Shown: positions 25,442 to 34,283 of the stretch, one piece after another | Layout: each line of letters opens with the position of its first letter | How positions within the stretch are numbered: position 1 is the stretch's first letter | Assembly: GCA_007375735.1 (NCBI GenBank) | Contig: VMEW01000009.1 | Location: 54,480-118,479, forward strand | Length of the DNA: 64,000 bases | Direction of reading: 5' to 3' | DNA from: Candidatus Peregrinibacteria bacterium Greene0416_19 | GTDB taxonomy: Bacteria; Patescibacteriota; Gracilibacteria; Peribacterales; Peribacteraceae | Notes under the pieces: generated by a model | Told to the model about the DNA's origin: nothing | Seen by the model: the letters and a program-made list of their open reading frames with translations, nothing else | The model's database searches: none | Position numbers and translations under genes: made by a program

Positions 25442-27655
25442 ATGCTTGAAAGCTCCAGCCCCCTGAGCTTCACCGGCAAGTACCTTGCGGTCGCCGGTCA
25501 CCCAAGAGAACGGCAGGATGGCAGTGTGAAAGTGACCCTGCTCGGGAAACAGACGGACCATCATTTTCTCGCTCTCTGCAAAAATGAAACCGGGAAAGTG
25601 CAGATTGCACTTCGTCGGATGCTGCTGGCAAACGGGGTGACCATGGAAATACAGGCGGTGGATGTACACAATCAGACCTTGGAAATGACCGTGCTCCTCA
25701 AGCAGGTGGCGAATGGAAGCCGTGAGAAAATGCTGACGTTGCTGGCGGAAGGGATGTACGTAGCGCAACCACACCATTTCAACGGCCGGAAACCGATCAA
25801 TGCCGATCAGGTGAAATTCGCCGTGAAGCAGGGATTCCTGGAAATGGACGAACGGCACATCGATGCACTGCCCGACGATCGTCATGCGCAAGCGTTCATT
25901 GCGTACGGCAAACCCGGCAGACTCGTGTACTACCCCGAAGCGAATGAGAAACAGCGCGAGGATCTGCTGAGGAATCGTCTCCGCATGCAGCCCGGCAACA
26001 TCGACAAGTACTCTTCCCCCGTGTGGCTGTCCGAAGAGAAGGTATCTCACCAGCCGGGTGAATTCATCGCACTGCGGGTGAACGGCATCCGCTCGCGCTT
26101 CCATGCATTCGTCCTCCACCCGGACCAGCCGGAGCAGCGATCCATCGTGGACGGACCTGACGGATCGTTCATCGCTTTCAATCACAATCCCGCCCCGCAC
26201 CTGGTGGACACGGAGGATGCGAGGATGGTGCCTTTCCAAGCCTACGACAAGCGACGCAGGCATTTGATCAAGCCGGAGAACAGGAGACTGACGGCATCGG
26301 AGATCTTGATCAGGAATCCGACAGTGACGCACCGGCTGCTCGACAAACTGGAAGTGCTGTCGGGGAAGGGCCTGAACAGCCGGACATCCGGCATCGTCCT
26401 CAATAACATCGGTATCAGAAAAATATTGCAGAAGAAGAATGATCCTCGCGTGAAGAGCATCGACGACCCATCGCAGCGCGAACAATTGGAAAGGCGGGCG
26501 CGCAAGCTCCAATCATCGCTGGCACCGGAAGAGAATAAGCTCTTCTGGGACTCGGTCGATTCTTCGGAACTGCGCCTGATCCGCCAGATGCAGGAAGAAG
26601 GCATGGATGCCGGCGCCTCCATCGTGAGCGTCACCTTTCCGGAACACGCGGCGATGAGGGCGGTCATGGAATCCGACGTGCACAGCGGGCGCCGCGCGGT
26701 GACATCCCTCTTTTTCCGTCATCCATCGGCCAACCACGGCCCCTTCTTCTCCGGCGACGATTTCATGGAATTGAAGAACTGCAAAGACAAGGGAATGCAG
26801 GTGTTCTGGCTCCATCCCAAGCTGAATGAAACCGGGAGAGACAATGCCAATGGTACGCTGCTGGAGCTGGTTCGACTGGAGAAGGAACAGGACGGGAAGC
26901 ACAAGAGTCTGGCGTTCGTTCCTCTGTCCAGAAAGCAGGAATTTTTGAACGGTTTTCACATGTCGTTCTATGGGACGGCACGCACGCTCAAACCGCAGTA
27001 CATCGCTTTCATGGAAGAGCTGTTTGAGATGTTGCCGGCCATCGCCAGTAAGGAGCGGCCGTTCGTCATCCATTCGGGAGGCGGGCCGAACCGGAGCACC
27101 ATGGGAATTGCCAACCGCAAAGCGCGGGAAAATGGGTTCCTGTCCGTCGGGCACGTGCTTGGCATCAGCAAAGAACCCATGAACGAGCACCTGGATGCCC
27201 TGATGCCGTTCAGGGATCACGACCGAGATTTGCGCCAGGGAAACATGGCTAAAGCCAACGACCTCTCCGCAGCCCTGGAAGGAGGCGGAGGGACGCGTGA
27301 GGAACGTGGCATTTCCCAGACCGATCTCGCGATCGCACGGGAGAGGCCATTCCCTCTCCTCCTCATCGGTGACGATTTCTACCACTACGAGTACCTTCAA
27401 TATCTGCACGAGGTATCACAGGGCACACTGGATAAATCGGTCATGGACTGTGTGTCACTGATTAACGTCCACCGCCCGGAAGACGCAGTCGCTGTCATTC
27501 AGTCATACATCGAGACTGGCAAGGTCCTGTCCGTGATCCCCGAAGAGTTCAGGGATAAGCGGGTACAGGCCTACAATGAATTCGACACGATCATTCCATT
27601 CCGCAAACAAGCGTGGCATGAAGATGAGCAGCGCAAGCCCCCACAAGCGTCATGA
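25442..27655 (+). CDS. Large protein with C-terminal LOG-like domain
   Basis: 737 residues. Residues about 505-700 match the LOG/TIGR00730 (lysine decarboxylase-like, nucleoside-5'-monophosphate phosphoribohydrolase) fold in order: FYGTART, HSGGGPNRSTMGIANR, then EGGGGTREER in place of PGGxGTxxE, then LLLIGDDFY. The catalytic Glu and Gly-rich phosphate loops are kept. The first 500 residues are unrecognised, mixed alpha/beta, with no signal peptide. Typical LOG proteins are about 190-250 residues, so this is an unusual fusion. It stands alone, opposite to pyrG. Specific substrate unknown. Confidence 0.75.
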   Translation: MLESSSPLSFTGKYLAVAGHPRERQDGSVKVTLLGKQTDHHFLALCKNETGKVQIALRRMLLANGVTMEIQAVDVHNQTLEMTVLLKQVANGSREKMLTLLAEGMYVAQPHHFNGRKPINADQVKFAVKQGFLEMDERHIDALPDDRHAQAFIAYGKPGRLVYYPEANEKQREDLLRNRLRMQPGNIDKYSSPVWLSEEKVSHQPGEFIALRVNGIRSRFHAFVLHPDQPEQRSIVDGPDGSFIAFNHNPAPHLVDTEDARMVPFQAYDKRRRHLIKPENRRLTASEILIRNPTVTHRLLDKLEVLSGKGLNSRTSGIVLNNIGIRKILQKKNDPRVKSIDDPSQREQLERRARKLQSSLAPEENKLFWDSVDSSELRLIRQMQEEGMDAGASIVSVTFPEHAAMRAVMESDVHSGRRAVTSLFFRHPSANHGPFFSGDDFMELKNCKDKGMQVFWLHPKLNETGRDNANGTLLELVRLEKEQDGKHKSLAFVPLSRKQEFLNGFHMSFYGTARTLKPQYIAFMEELFEMLPAIASKERPFVIHSGGGPNRSTMGIANRKARENGFLSVGHVLGISKEPMNEHLDALMPFRDHDRDLRQGNMAKANDLSAALEGGGGTREERGISQTDLAIARERPFPLLLIGDDFYHYEYLQYLHEVSQGTLDKSVMDCVSLINVHRPEDAVAVIQSYIETGKVLSVIPEEFRDKRVQAYNEFDTIIPFRKQAWHEDEQRKPPQAS

Positions 27656-27771
27656 ACGAACGGGCCTCAGACCAAATTGCGATCAAAACGGGGGGAATAG
27701 CGGCGTAGCATGGGCCAGTCGTAAGCCAATCATTGATGACCAATTCCTAACGATTTGAATGCGAAGCCGTA

Positions 27772-28239
27772 TCAGACGTTCTTCTCCGTAAATCCCCCCT
27801 TCTTCGCCGCCGTCTTCTTGCCACCCTTGCCCTGCCTGTCCTGAGCTTGCTTGCCGGGCGTAGCCTTGGCGAAGACTGGTCGAATGGAAGCGGAGTCGAA
27901 GGGCTTCTTTGCCATCTTCGCCATGGACTGCGCCCCCCGCCCCACCACCTTCTCTCCCCTCGTCACGATCTCCCGAAAGCCCTGCTTCGCCTCCCTGAAC
28001 CTGCCCTGCGCGAACTGCCTGGCCTTCTGCAAATTCTGCTGCACATCGTCGCTCTGCACGAATGCCTGCACGTCCTTTACCACCTTGCTCCCGTCCTTCT
28101 GCAGATACTTGCCCAGCACCCTGGCGGCATCCTCCGGCTTCTTGGCTTTCGCCAGTTCGTTGCGGAGCTTCTCGTTACTGAGCAGATACCCGGCCATCGC
28201 GCCGCCGAGCGCGCCGAGGAGGAGGGAGAATTTGCGCAT
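27772..28239 (-). CDS. YtxH-like membrane-associated protein
   Basis: 155 residues from the ATG at 28239; the longer frame's ATG at 28263 overlaps the TATAAT box and is excluded. A hydrophobic Gly-rich N-terminal helix (FSLLLGALGGAMAGYLLS) is followed by amphipathic helices (NEKLRNELAKAKKPEDAARV) as in YtxH-type proteins. A Lys/Ala-rich tail contains FAKATPGKQAQDRQGKGG, which derives from the same repeat family as the pyrG extension. Its role is unknown, probably envelope-associated. Confidence 0.65.
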   Translation of the reverse strand: MRKFSLLLGALGGAMAGYLLSNEKLRNELAKAKKPEDAARVLGKYLQKDGSKVVKDVQAFVQSDDVQQNLQKARQFAQGRFREAKQGFREIVTRGEKVVGRGAQSMAKMAKKPFDSASIRPVFAKATPGKQAQDRQGKGGKKTAAKKGGFTEKNV

Positions 28240-28261
28240 AGATCGTGGGGAAGAGAAGTGC

Positions 28262-28267
28262 ATTATA
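28262..28267 (-). promoter_or_regulatory. TATAAT box of the YtxH-like gene
   Basis: A consensus -10 box on the minus strand, 22 nt before the ATG at 28239, giving a leader of about 16 nt without a Shine-Dalgarno. Confidence 0.6.
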
Positions 28268-28338
28268 GGAGTGAGGGACGGTTTGTTCAATGAATCATTG
28301 CACAAATGGCAGTCCGCCGGCAGCCGGTGCGGTGCTCG

Positions 28339-28524
28339 GGTAGCGTCAACGGCACGACCGCGCCAAGGCGGCGTTCATCGCCATTCGATCACGAGAACCC
28401 GCTATCTCCGCCGTGAAGCGATTGGCAATCTTGACCCGCATCCGCGTCACGGCGGAGATCACCGGTTCTATCCAGCGGGATGCCGCCATGATCGCAGTGA
28501 GTTGGTCGTGCCGTTGACGCTACC
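28339..28524. repeat. 186-bp element with perfect 21-bp inverted ends
   Basis: ggtagcgtcaacggcacgacc at 28339-28359 is the exact reverse complement of 28504-28524. An inner ctccgccgtga / tcacggcggag pair lies within. The right end contains the uvrC stop codon. It resembles a miniature inverted-repeat element or a terminator-like structure; no transposase is inside. Confidence 0.85.
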
Positions 28525-31021
28525 TAAGTGGCAGCAACCGGCGGAGCTCCCGCAGTTGACCCTCGGACAGAATGACTAGCAACTCTCCATCTGACGCGGC
28601 TTTGATCGCACCGACGCTGCCGAACTTCTTCAGCAGCTTCACCTTCGTCTCCTCCCCGATCCCCGGAATCTCATCGAGCGCCGATTTCTTCATCTGCTTC
28701 ATCCCCCGCTTCTCACGGTGGTGATTGGCGAAGCGGTGCGCCTCATCGCGCAGGCGCATGAGGAGGAACTTGGCCGGCGAGTCTGGGGGGAAAAGAAGGG
28801 GGGTGCTCCGATCGGGGACGAACACTTCCTCTTCCCTCTTCGCGAGTCCGATCACCGGAATCTGCACCCCGAATTTCTGCAGCACGGCCGTGACTGCGGA
28901 GAGCTGGCCCTTGCCACCGTCGATGACAAGCAGATCAGGACAACTGCTCAAGGATACATCGATTTTGTTCTGGCTCGCGTCGTAGACCATGATCAAGCTC
29001 GGCTCCGCGTCGGGATGCTCGGCGTGGAATCGTTCCAGTTTCTCGCGGAGAGCGGGGGGCGGGGTGAGCACATGACGGAATCCGACGGCCGCATAGTAAT
29101 CCTCAAGTGACGCTTTGGAGTGCAGATACATTTTGCCTCTCTTGAGACCGCGCAGAATCTTGCGCACCAGAAACTGCCCGAGTTTGTTCCCTCGCCAAGC
29201 GTCGTGCACCCACACGGAACGAATGGTCGGGATCTTCGGCGGATAGACGAAGAGACGTGCCATCCCGATGACCGCACCGCCATGCCTGGCAACGACATAA
29301 TCGCGGTAATCGACCATGTCGCTCCCGATATCACCGGGATTGGCACGGCTGATCGTTTCGATCTGTTCCTGCTCCTTCTTCAGCGCCTTCCCGAACGTAA
29401 CGCCTTTCCCCTTCCACTTCTCCTGTTCAGCAGGCAAATCCTCCACCAGCCGCCGGATGCGGCGCGTGAGGACTTCCTGCAGAGCTTTGTAGTCATCGAC
29501 GTCGCCCTCCTTGAGCGAACGGATGGTGAACGAGCGGTACTGGTCGTTCGCGGCTCTGCCTGCGATCGCGACCGTCATGCTGCCGACCGTCTCGGTCCCG
29601 CCGAGGTGCGAGATGTCGTAGCACTCGATGCGGTGCGGCAGGACCGGCAGGTGAAGAATCTCCTGCAGCTGACGCTGCGCGTTTTCCGCGTTGCCTCGCG
29701 CCGCCTCCCACTTGAGCTCCCGCTGCCGCGCCTTCTCCTGCACGTTCTTCTCGGCGAGTTGCAGCAAGTGCGACTTGCGGCCGCGCTCGGGGAGGAGGAT
29801 CTGGACTTTCCGACCTTTCAGACCAGTGAGCCATCCCTCAAGCGTCTTCGCATCCAGCAATTCCTCGGAAACGATGAGCGTACCAGGAATGTCGATCCCG
29901 TCGCCGTAGTACTGCGGGAGGAACTGCGCGAGCACCCCGGCCTCGCTCTCCGCCTGGCCGCTGAGCGAGAAGCAGCTGTCCCCAATCAGCTTTCCGCCAC
30001 GACGGTACATCACGCAGACATCGGCGCGGCCTGAGAGCAACGCGACCGCGATGACGTCGGAGTCCTCCCCCGTGGTATCGGTGATGATCTGCTGCCCGCT
30101 CTGCAGCCGCTCGATGGTGCCCAGGTAATCGCGGAGTTGCGCCGCCAGCTCGAACTTCTTCTCCAGCGCCGCCTGCCGCATCTTCACCTTCACCAGATCT
30201 TTCACGCTCTCGTAATCGCCCTTGAGGAACCGTATGACCCCGTCAATCGATTCGCGAAAATATTCCTCCGGCGTTTTCGTCCCGACGCAGGGAGCGGTGC
30301 AGGATCCGATGTGATGATCGAGGCAGGGGGTGGGGCGGTCTTTGTGAGTGCAGACGACGTCCATTTTGATAGACCAGCCCCCACCCCCCATCCCCCCTCC
30401 CCCGTCGGGGGAGGGGGCCAGGGGGTGGGGGCTGGGGTTCTTAAGTGAAGGGGGGTGGGGGCTGGGGTTCTTAGGCTGAGAAACCGGCTCGATTTCCATC
30501 CTGCACATCCGAAACGGAAATATCTTCCGCAGCATCGTCAGCGTGTTCACAAGCTCGCTCCCACTCAGCATCGGCCCGAAGTACTTGGCGCCGTCATGCG
30601 GATCGAACCGGCGGACCGTCTCGACGCGCGGGAAGGGATCCTGCACCGTCACACGCGCGTAGACGTAGTTCTTGTCGTCCTTCATCAGGACGTTGTATTT
30701 CGGCCTAAGCTCCTTGATCAGGTTGGTCTCGAGGATGAGCGCCTCGATTTCGTTCCCGACCACCGTCACCTCGAAGTCGGCGATCTGCCGGAGGAAGCTC
30801 TGCTTCCAAGGCCCGCTCGCATCCTTCATCTGAACGTAGCTGCGCAACCGATTCTTCAAGTTCTTCGCCTTGCCGACGTAGAGAACCGTGCCCTCGGCGT
30901 CCTTCCACTTGTAGATCCCCGGCCCAGCGGGCGCCGTGGCGACCCTCTTACGAAGTTCGTCGAGATGCGGGTTCAGGACCGCGACCTTCTTCTTCGGCGC
31001 TGTGCGTCCGCGGTTGGGCAC
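28520..31021 (-). CDS. uvrC: UvrC with internal GNAT acetyltransferase insertion
   Basis: 833 residues from a GTG at 31021, chosen because TATGAT ends 6 nt upstream; the open frame reaches 31156. Order: GIY-YIG domain (GIYKWK..LYVGKAKNLKNRLRSY), a Pro/Gly-rich insert at about 183-216 encoded by a palindromic repeat, Cys cluster (CTHKDRPTPCLDHHIGSC), UVR helix pair at about 283, and RNase H-like endonuclease (CYDISHLGGTETVGSM .. LLVIDGGKGQ). Between these two endonuclease motifs lies a full GNAT domain at about 561-675 (VWVHDAWRGNKLGQFLVRKI, YYAAVGF). The helix-hairpin-helix pair closes the protein. Normal UvrC is about 600 residues. It makes both incisions in nucleotide excision repair. Confidence 0.93.
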   Translation of the reverse strand: MPNRGRTAPKKKVAVLNPHLDELRKRVATAPAGPGIYKWKDAEGTVLYVGKAKNLKNRLRSYVQMKDASGPWKQSFLRQIADFEVTVVGNEIEALILETNLIKELRPKYNVLMKDDKNYVYARVTVQDPFPRVETVRRFDPHDGAKYFGPMLSGSELVNTLTMLRKIFPFRMCRMEIEPVSQPKNPSPHPPSLKNPSPHPLAPSPDGGGGMGGGGWSIKMDVVCTHKDRPTPCLDHHIGSCTAPCVGTKTPEEYFRESIDGVIRFLKGDYESVKDLVKVKMRQAALEKKFELAAQLRDYLGTIERLQSGQQIITDTTGEDSDVIAVALLSGRADVCVMYRRGGKLIGDSCFSLSGQAESEAGVLAQFLPQYYGDGIDIPGTLIVSEELLDAKTLEGWLTGLKGRKVQILLPERGRKSHLLQLAEKNVQEKARQRELKWEAARGNAENAQRQLQEILHLPVLPHRIECYDISHLGGTETVGSMTVAIAGRAANDQYRSFTIRSLKEGDVDDYKALQEVLTRRIRRLVEDLPAEQEKWKGKGVTFGKALKKEQEQIETISRANPGDIGSDMVDYRDYVVARHGGAVIGMARLFVYPPKIPTIRSVWVHDAWRGNKLGQFLVRKILRGLKRGKMYLHSKASLEDYYAAVGFRHVLTPPPALREKLERFHAEHPDAEPSLIMVYDASQNKIDVSLSSCPDLLVIDGGKGQLSAVTAVLQKFGVQIPVIGLAKREEEVFVPDRSTPLLFPPDSPAKFLLMRLRDEAHRFANHHREKRGMKQMKKSALDEIPGIGEETKVKLLKKFGSVGAIKAASDGELLVILSEGQLRELRRLLPLR
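30374..30473. repeat. GC-rich palindromic repeat D inside uvrC
   Basis: ccagcccccaccccccatcc..cccccgtcgggggag..gggggtgggggctgg with a partial second ggggggtgggggctgg unit. It inserts in frame into uvrC, encoding a Pro/Ser/His/Gly stretch (for example KNPSPHPPSLKNPSPHPLAP). Same family as 23322-23435. Confidence 0.9.
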
Positions 31022-31027
31022 GGGGCT

Positions 31028-31033
31028 ATCATA
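31028..31033 (-). promoter_or_regulatory. -10 box (TATGAT) of uvrC, leaderless GTG start
   Basis: Minus-strand TATGAT ends 6 nt before the GTG at 31021. This makes the GTG a likely true start, ahead of the ATG at 31048, which would lie upstream of the box. Confidence 0.5.
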
Positions 31034-31074
31034 CGCAATTCCACACATTGACGCTCCGGCCTCAGAAGAAAAGA

Positions 31075-31323
31075 ATGGAAGGCATGGAAGAAAAACGTGT
31101 CCCGGATGCGTATCTGAAGAGGCTTGTGCAAGGGAAAATCTCTTTTGATGAATCAAAAAACTTCACCATCCAGTACTACGACGACGAGGGCATGCAACAG
31201 CGCGTGCATGCCCTCATCGATGGCATGCGGGACTTCGACGAATGGAAGCACGCGCGCCTGATCTACGCGACAATGCGCACGATCTTCCTGCCCATCCACC
31301 GCCTGCTCAGGGAGATTGAATGA
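31075..31323 (+). CDS. Small hypothetical protein divergent from uvrC
   Basis: 82 residues (ATG 31075; ATG 31084 equally possible), unrecognised. It is soluble and charged, opening with MEGMEEKRVPDAYLKRLVQG and ending in a helical LIYATMRTIFLPIHRLLREIE. No Shine-Dalgarno of good spacing. It shares its upstream region with uvrC. Confidence 0.5.
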   Translation: MEGMEEKRVPDAYLKRLVQGKISFDESKNFTIQYYDDEGMQQRVHALIDGMRDFDEWKHARLIYATMRTIFLPIHRLLREIE

Positions 31324-31391
31324 ATGAGATGACTCATCGACGAAGAAAAGCATGTGCTCCGCGGACAGGCCTACAGGGAGTAAGCCGGCAA

Positions 31392-31419
31392 TTGACTTTG
31401 TGAGACTTTTGCGTACCAT
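31392..31419 (+). promoter_or_regulatory. hppA promoter with structured leader
   Basis: TTGACT (31392-31397), 16-bp spacer, TACCAT (31414-31419). The approximately 90-nt leader contains the perfect hairpin TTCGGCG-cta-CGCCGAA at 31430-31446. Confidence 0.6.
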
Positions 31420-31514
31420 TGACCACGGTTTCGGCGCTACGCCGAAGGGTTTCGGATGAGCCATCGTCCGGGTTCCGCACCCCCCCACTCCTAACGTTCT
31501 CCTCCCCAATTCCA

Positions 31515-33656
31515 ATGTCCACCCTCTCCCTCGAACTCTTCGCCCCTGTTCTCGCCCTCGCCGGGCTCCTCTACAGCCTCGTCTTCTGGAACGGCGTGAA
31601 AGCGGCCGATGACGGCAATGCCGCCATGCAGAAGGTTGCCCACGCGATCTCGACGGGCGCCAGGGCGTTCGTGCGCCGCCAGTACCGCACCATCACCATC
31701 CTCTCGATCATCGTCGGCCTCGGGATGGTGCTCGCCTACGGCCTGACGGGCGCTACCGGCAGCAGTCACGGCAGTGTCGTGAGTGCCTCGAGCGGCTGGA
31801 TGTACGGCTGGCAGGTGGGCGGCGCGTTCCTGCTCGGCGCGCTGTTCTCTGGCCTCTCGGGCGTGGTGAGCATGGTGGTGGCCACGAAGGCGAACCTCAA
31901 GACCGCTGCCTCCGCCAAGCACGGCCTCAACGCAGCGCTCCAGATGTCGCTGCGCGGCGGCACGGTGTCGGCCATCGTCATCACGTCGCTCTCGCTCCTG
32001 GGCATCAGCGGGCTGTACTTGCTCTACCGCTTCGGGCTCGGCATGGAAGTGCAGACTATCCCCGGCTTGATCGTCGGCTACGGCTTCGGCGCCAGCTTCG
32101 TAGCGCTCTTCGCGCAACTGGGAGGAGGCATCTACACCAAAGCTGCGGATGTGGGCGCGGACCTGGTCGGGAAAATCGAGGCGGGTATTCCAGAGGATGA
32201 TCCGCGGAACCCGGCTGTGATCGCTGACCTCGTCGGCGACAACGTGGGTGACTGCGCGGGACGCGGGGCGGACCTCTTCGAATCCATCTCCGCAGAGAAC
32301 ATCGGGGCCATGATCCTCGGCGTTGCGCTGTATCCATATTTCGGTCTCAAAGGGATTCTCTTCCCACTGATCCTTCGTTCGATCGGCCTCGTTGCCGCCA
32401 TCATCGGCGTCTACACGGTGAAAGCGAAGAAGGGCGACCACCCGATGAAGGCCATGACGCGGGGCTTCTGGGTGACCGCGGTCCTGACGACGATCGCGCT
32501 CTTTGTCTGCGCCAGGTACATGCTCGAGGCACCGGCGACTCTGGCGGACGGCACGCCCTCGGAGATTGCGCCGGGTTCGCACTGGTGGTTCTTCTTCGCA
32601 GGTCTTGCTGGCGTCCTCTGCTCGGTGGCCTTCGTGTACATCACCGACTACTACACCGGCAAGCAGCACCGCCCGGTGCAGGCGATTGCGAATGCGTCGA
32701 CCACCGGTCACGCGACAAATATCATCGCGGGCACGGCCATCGGCATGGAATCCACGGCGCTGTCGGTGATCGCGGTGTGCGCCGCGCTCTTCGCCTCCTA
32801 CTGGTTCGGCACGCAGACGGGCCTGCCGCACGGCGGGCTCTATGGGACGGCCGTGGCCACCATCGGGATGCTCGCAGTGGTCGGGTACATCCTGTCCATG
32901 GACATGTTCGGCCCCATCACAGATAACGCAGGGGGGATCGTGGAAATGTCCAAAGCGCCGGAAGACATGCGCGAGGTGACCGACGAGCTGGACGCGGCCG
33001 GCAACACCACCAAGGCCCTGACGAAGGGCTACGCCGTCGGCTCCGCCGCCCTCGCCGCCTTCCTCCTCTTCTCCGCCTACCTGCAGGAAGCCGGCTTCGA
33101 AGTGGTCGACTTGGCTGATGTGAAGGTATTCGTGGGGTCCTTCCTCGGCGCCATGGTCATCTTCTTCTTCACCTCGCTCACCATCCGGGCGGTCGGGAAA
33201 GCCGCCGGGGTGATCGTCGAGGAAGTCCGCCGCCAGTTCCACGAGAAGAAAGGTATCATGGACGGCTCCGAGGAGCCGGACTACGCCGCGGCGGTGGACA
33301 TAGCGACCAGATCCGCCCTGCGGGAGATGGTGATGCCGGGCATCCTGGCGGTCGCCGCCCCCATCGTCGTGGGCCTGATGCTGGGCAAGGAAGCGGTCGC
33401 CGGCCTGCTGATGGTCGGGACCATCGTCGGGGTGCTGCTCGCGTGTTACTTGAACAACGCCGGCGGCGCGTGGGACAACGCGAAGAAGTACATCGAGAGC
33501 GGCGCGCATGGCGGGAAGAGGAGCCCCGCGCATCAAGCGGCGGTGACGGGCGACACGGTGGGTGATCCGTTCAAGGACACGGCGGGTCCGAGTCTCCACG
33601 TCTTGATCAAGCTGTTCTCGACGTTGACGCTGGCGCTCGCGGCGCTGTTTGTGTGA
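31515..33656 (+). CDS. hppA: Membrane-bound proton-translocating pyrophosphatase (K+-independent type)
   Basis: 713 residues, about 15-16 transmembrane helices. Conserved pyrophosphate-binding segments are GGGIYTKAADVGADLVGKIE, DDPRNPAVIADLVGDNVGDCAGRGAD and a C-terminal GDTVGDPFKDTAGPSLH. The GNTTKALTKG segment has Lys where K+-dependent enzymes have Ala, pointing to the K+-independent H+-pumping class. It couples PPi hydrolysis to proton export, a plausible main source of membrane potential in a fermentative CPR cell. The ATG at 31515 starts the family's first helix; longer frames are unsupported. Confidence 0.96.
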   Translation: MSTLSLELFAPVLALAGLLYSLVFWNGVKAADDGNAAMQKVAHAISTGARAFVRRQYRTITILSIIVGLGMVLAYGLTGATGSSHGSVVSASSGWMYGWQVGGAFLLGALFSGLSGVVSMVVATKANLKTAASAKHGLNAALQMSLRGGTVSAIVITSLSLLGISGLYLLYRFGLGMEVQTIPGLIVGYGFGASFVALFAQLGGGIYTKAADVGADLVGKIEAGIPEDDPRNPAVIADLVGDNVGDCAGRGADLFESISAENIGAMILGVALYPYFGLKGILFPLILRSIGLVAAIIGVYTVKAKKGDHPMKAMTRGFWVTAVLTTIALFVCARYMLEAPATLADGTPSEIAPGSHWWFFFAGLAGVLCSVAFVYITDYYTGKQHRPVQAIANASTTGHATNIIAGTAIGMESTALSVIAVCAALFASYWFGTQTGLPHGGLYGTAVATIGMLAVVGYILSMDMFGPITDNAGGIVEMSKAPEDMREVTDELDAAGNTTKALTKGYAVGSAALAAFLLFSAYLQEAGFEVVDLADVKVFVGSFLGAMVIFFFTSLTIRAVGKAAGVIVEEVRRQFHEKKGIMDGSEEPDYAAAVDIATRSALREMVMPGILAVAAPIVVGLMLGKEAVAGLLMVGTIVGVLLACYLNNAGGAWDNAKKYIESGAHGGKRSPAHQAAVTGDTVGDPFKDTAGPSLHVLIKLFSTLTLALAALFV

Positions 33657-33658
33657 AA

Positions 33659-33734
33659 GGACCCAGAGGACCCAGAGGACCCAGAGGACCCAGAGGACCC
33701 AGAGGACCCAGAGGACCCAAAGGACCCAAAGGAC
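33659..33734. repeat. Nine-base tandem repeat (ggacccaga)
   Basis: About eight units of ggacccaga with two ggacccaaa variants, beginning 3 bp after the hppA stop. Inverted related units (cttgggtc, cttgggtcctctggatcc) occur at 34239-34270, before the GT2 gene. Confidence 0.95.
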
Positions 33735-33744
33735 GAAAAAGGGG

Positions 33745-33775
33745 CCGTTCCACTCGCTCATGGAACGGTTGTTTT
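33745..33775 (+). terminator. Rho-independent terminator after hppA
   Basis: CCGTTCCA-ctcgctca-TGGAACGG followed by TTGTTTT. Confidence 0.8.
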
Positions 33776-33852
33776 GGCTCTATGGTGAATAAATGAACTT
33801 GTCGGAGAAAAAGGATGGATGAAAAGGAATTTTCCTGTGTCGAATAGACTCT

Positions 33853-33858
33853 TACCCT
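33853..33858 (+). promoter_or_regulatory. -10 box (TACCCT), leaderless four-helix-bundle gene
   Basis: Ends 6 nt before the ATG at 33865. A weaker match than the other boxes of this type. Confidence 0.4.
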
Positions 33859-33864
33859 AGCCAT

Positions 33865-34221
33865 ATGCGTGAACGCCCTTATCAAAAACTTGTCGTTTGG
33901 AAAGAAGCGCACGTCCTTTGTAGAGAAACGTACCGCTTAACAGCAACGTTCCCACCAACCGAAAAATTCGGCTTGGTGAGTCAAATGCGGCGTTCCAGTT
34001 ACAGTGTTCCAACCAATCTCGCCGAGGGAAATGTAAAATATTCATCCAAAGATCAGATCCGCTTCATAGACATAGCAGCGGGGTCGCTCGAGGAATTGCA
34101 TTACCAATACCTTCTTTCGATGGAGCTTGGATTTCTGTCTCAGGAAGAACAGGAGAAATTGGACAGTAAAATCCAGAGAGTGGGCTTTCTCCTTGCACGA
34201 CTCCGTGCTTCTTTACGCTAA
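33865..34221 (+). CDS. Four-helix-bundle protein (23S rRNA IVP/S23 family)
   Basis: 118 residues with the family signature YQKLVVWKEAHVLCRETYRL, LVSQMRRSSYSVPTNLAEG and the FIDIAAGSLEELHYQYLLS helix. This is a closer match to the family consensus than the member at 22871. The family has no firmly known function; no rRNA gene is near. Confidence 0.92.
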   Translation: MRERPYQKLVVWKEAHVLCRETYRLTATFPPTEKFGLVSQMRRSSYSVPTNLAEGNVKYSSKDQIRFIDIAAGSLEELHYQYLLSMELGFLSQEEQEKLDSKIQRVGFLLARLRASLR

Positions 34222-34283
34222 AATACCGCCATCGCTTGGGTCTTTTGAGTCCCTTGGGTCCTCTGGATCCTTTTCGTCCACAC

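Noticed and set aside
25316..26512. 398-residue minus-strand ORF
   Set aside because: Antisense shadow of the LOG-domain gene; His/Val-rich and without motifs.
33659..33734. CRISPR-like array
   Set aside because: The period is only 9 bp with no spacers; it is a microsatellite-like tandem repeat.
31491..33761. 756-residue minus-strand ORF
   Set aside because: Antisense of hppA; the His/Arg/Asp/Glu-rich composition and the LWVLWVLWV start come from the nine-base repeat.
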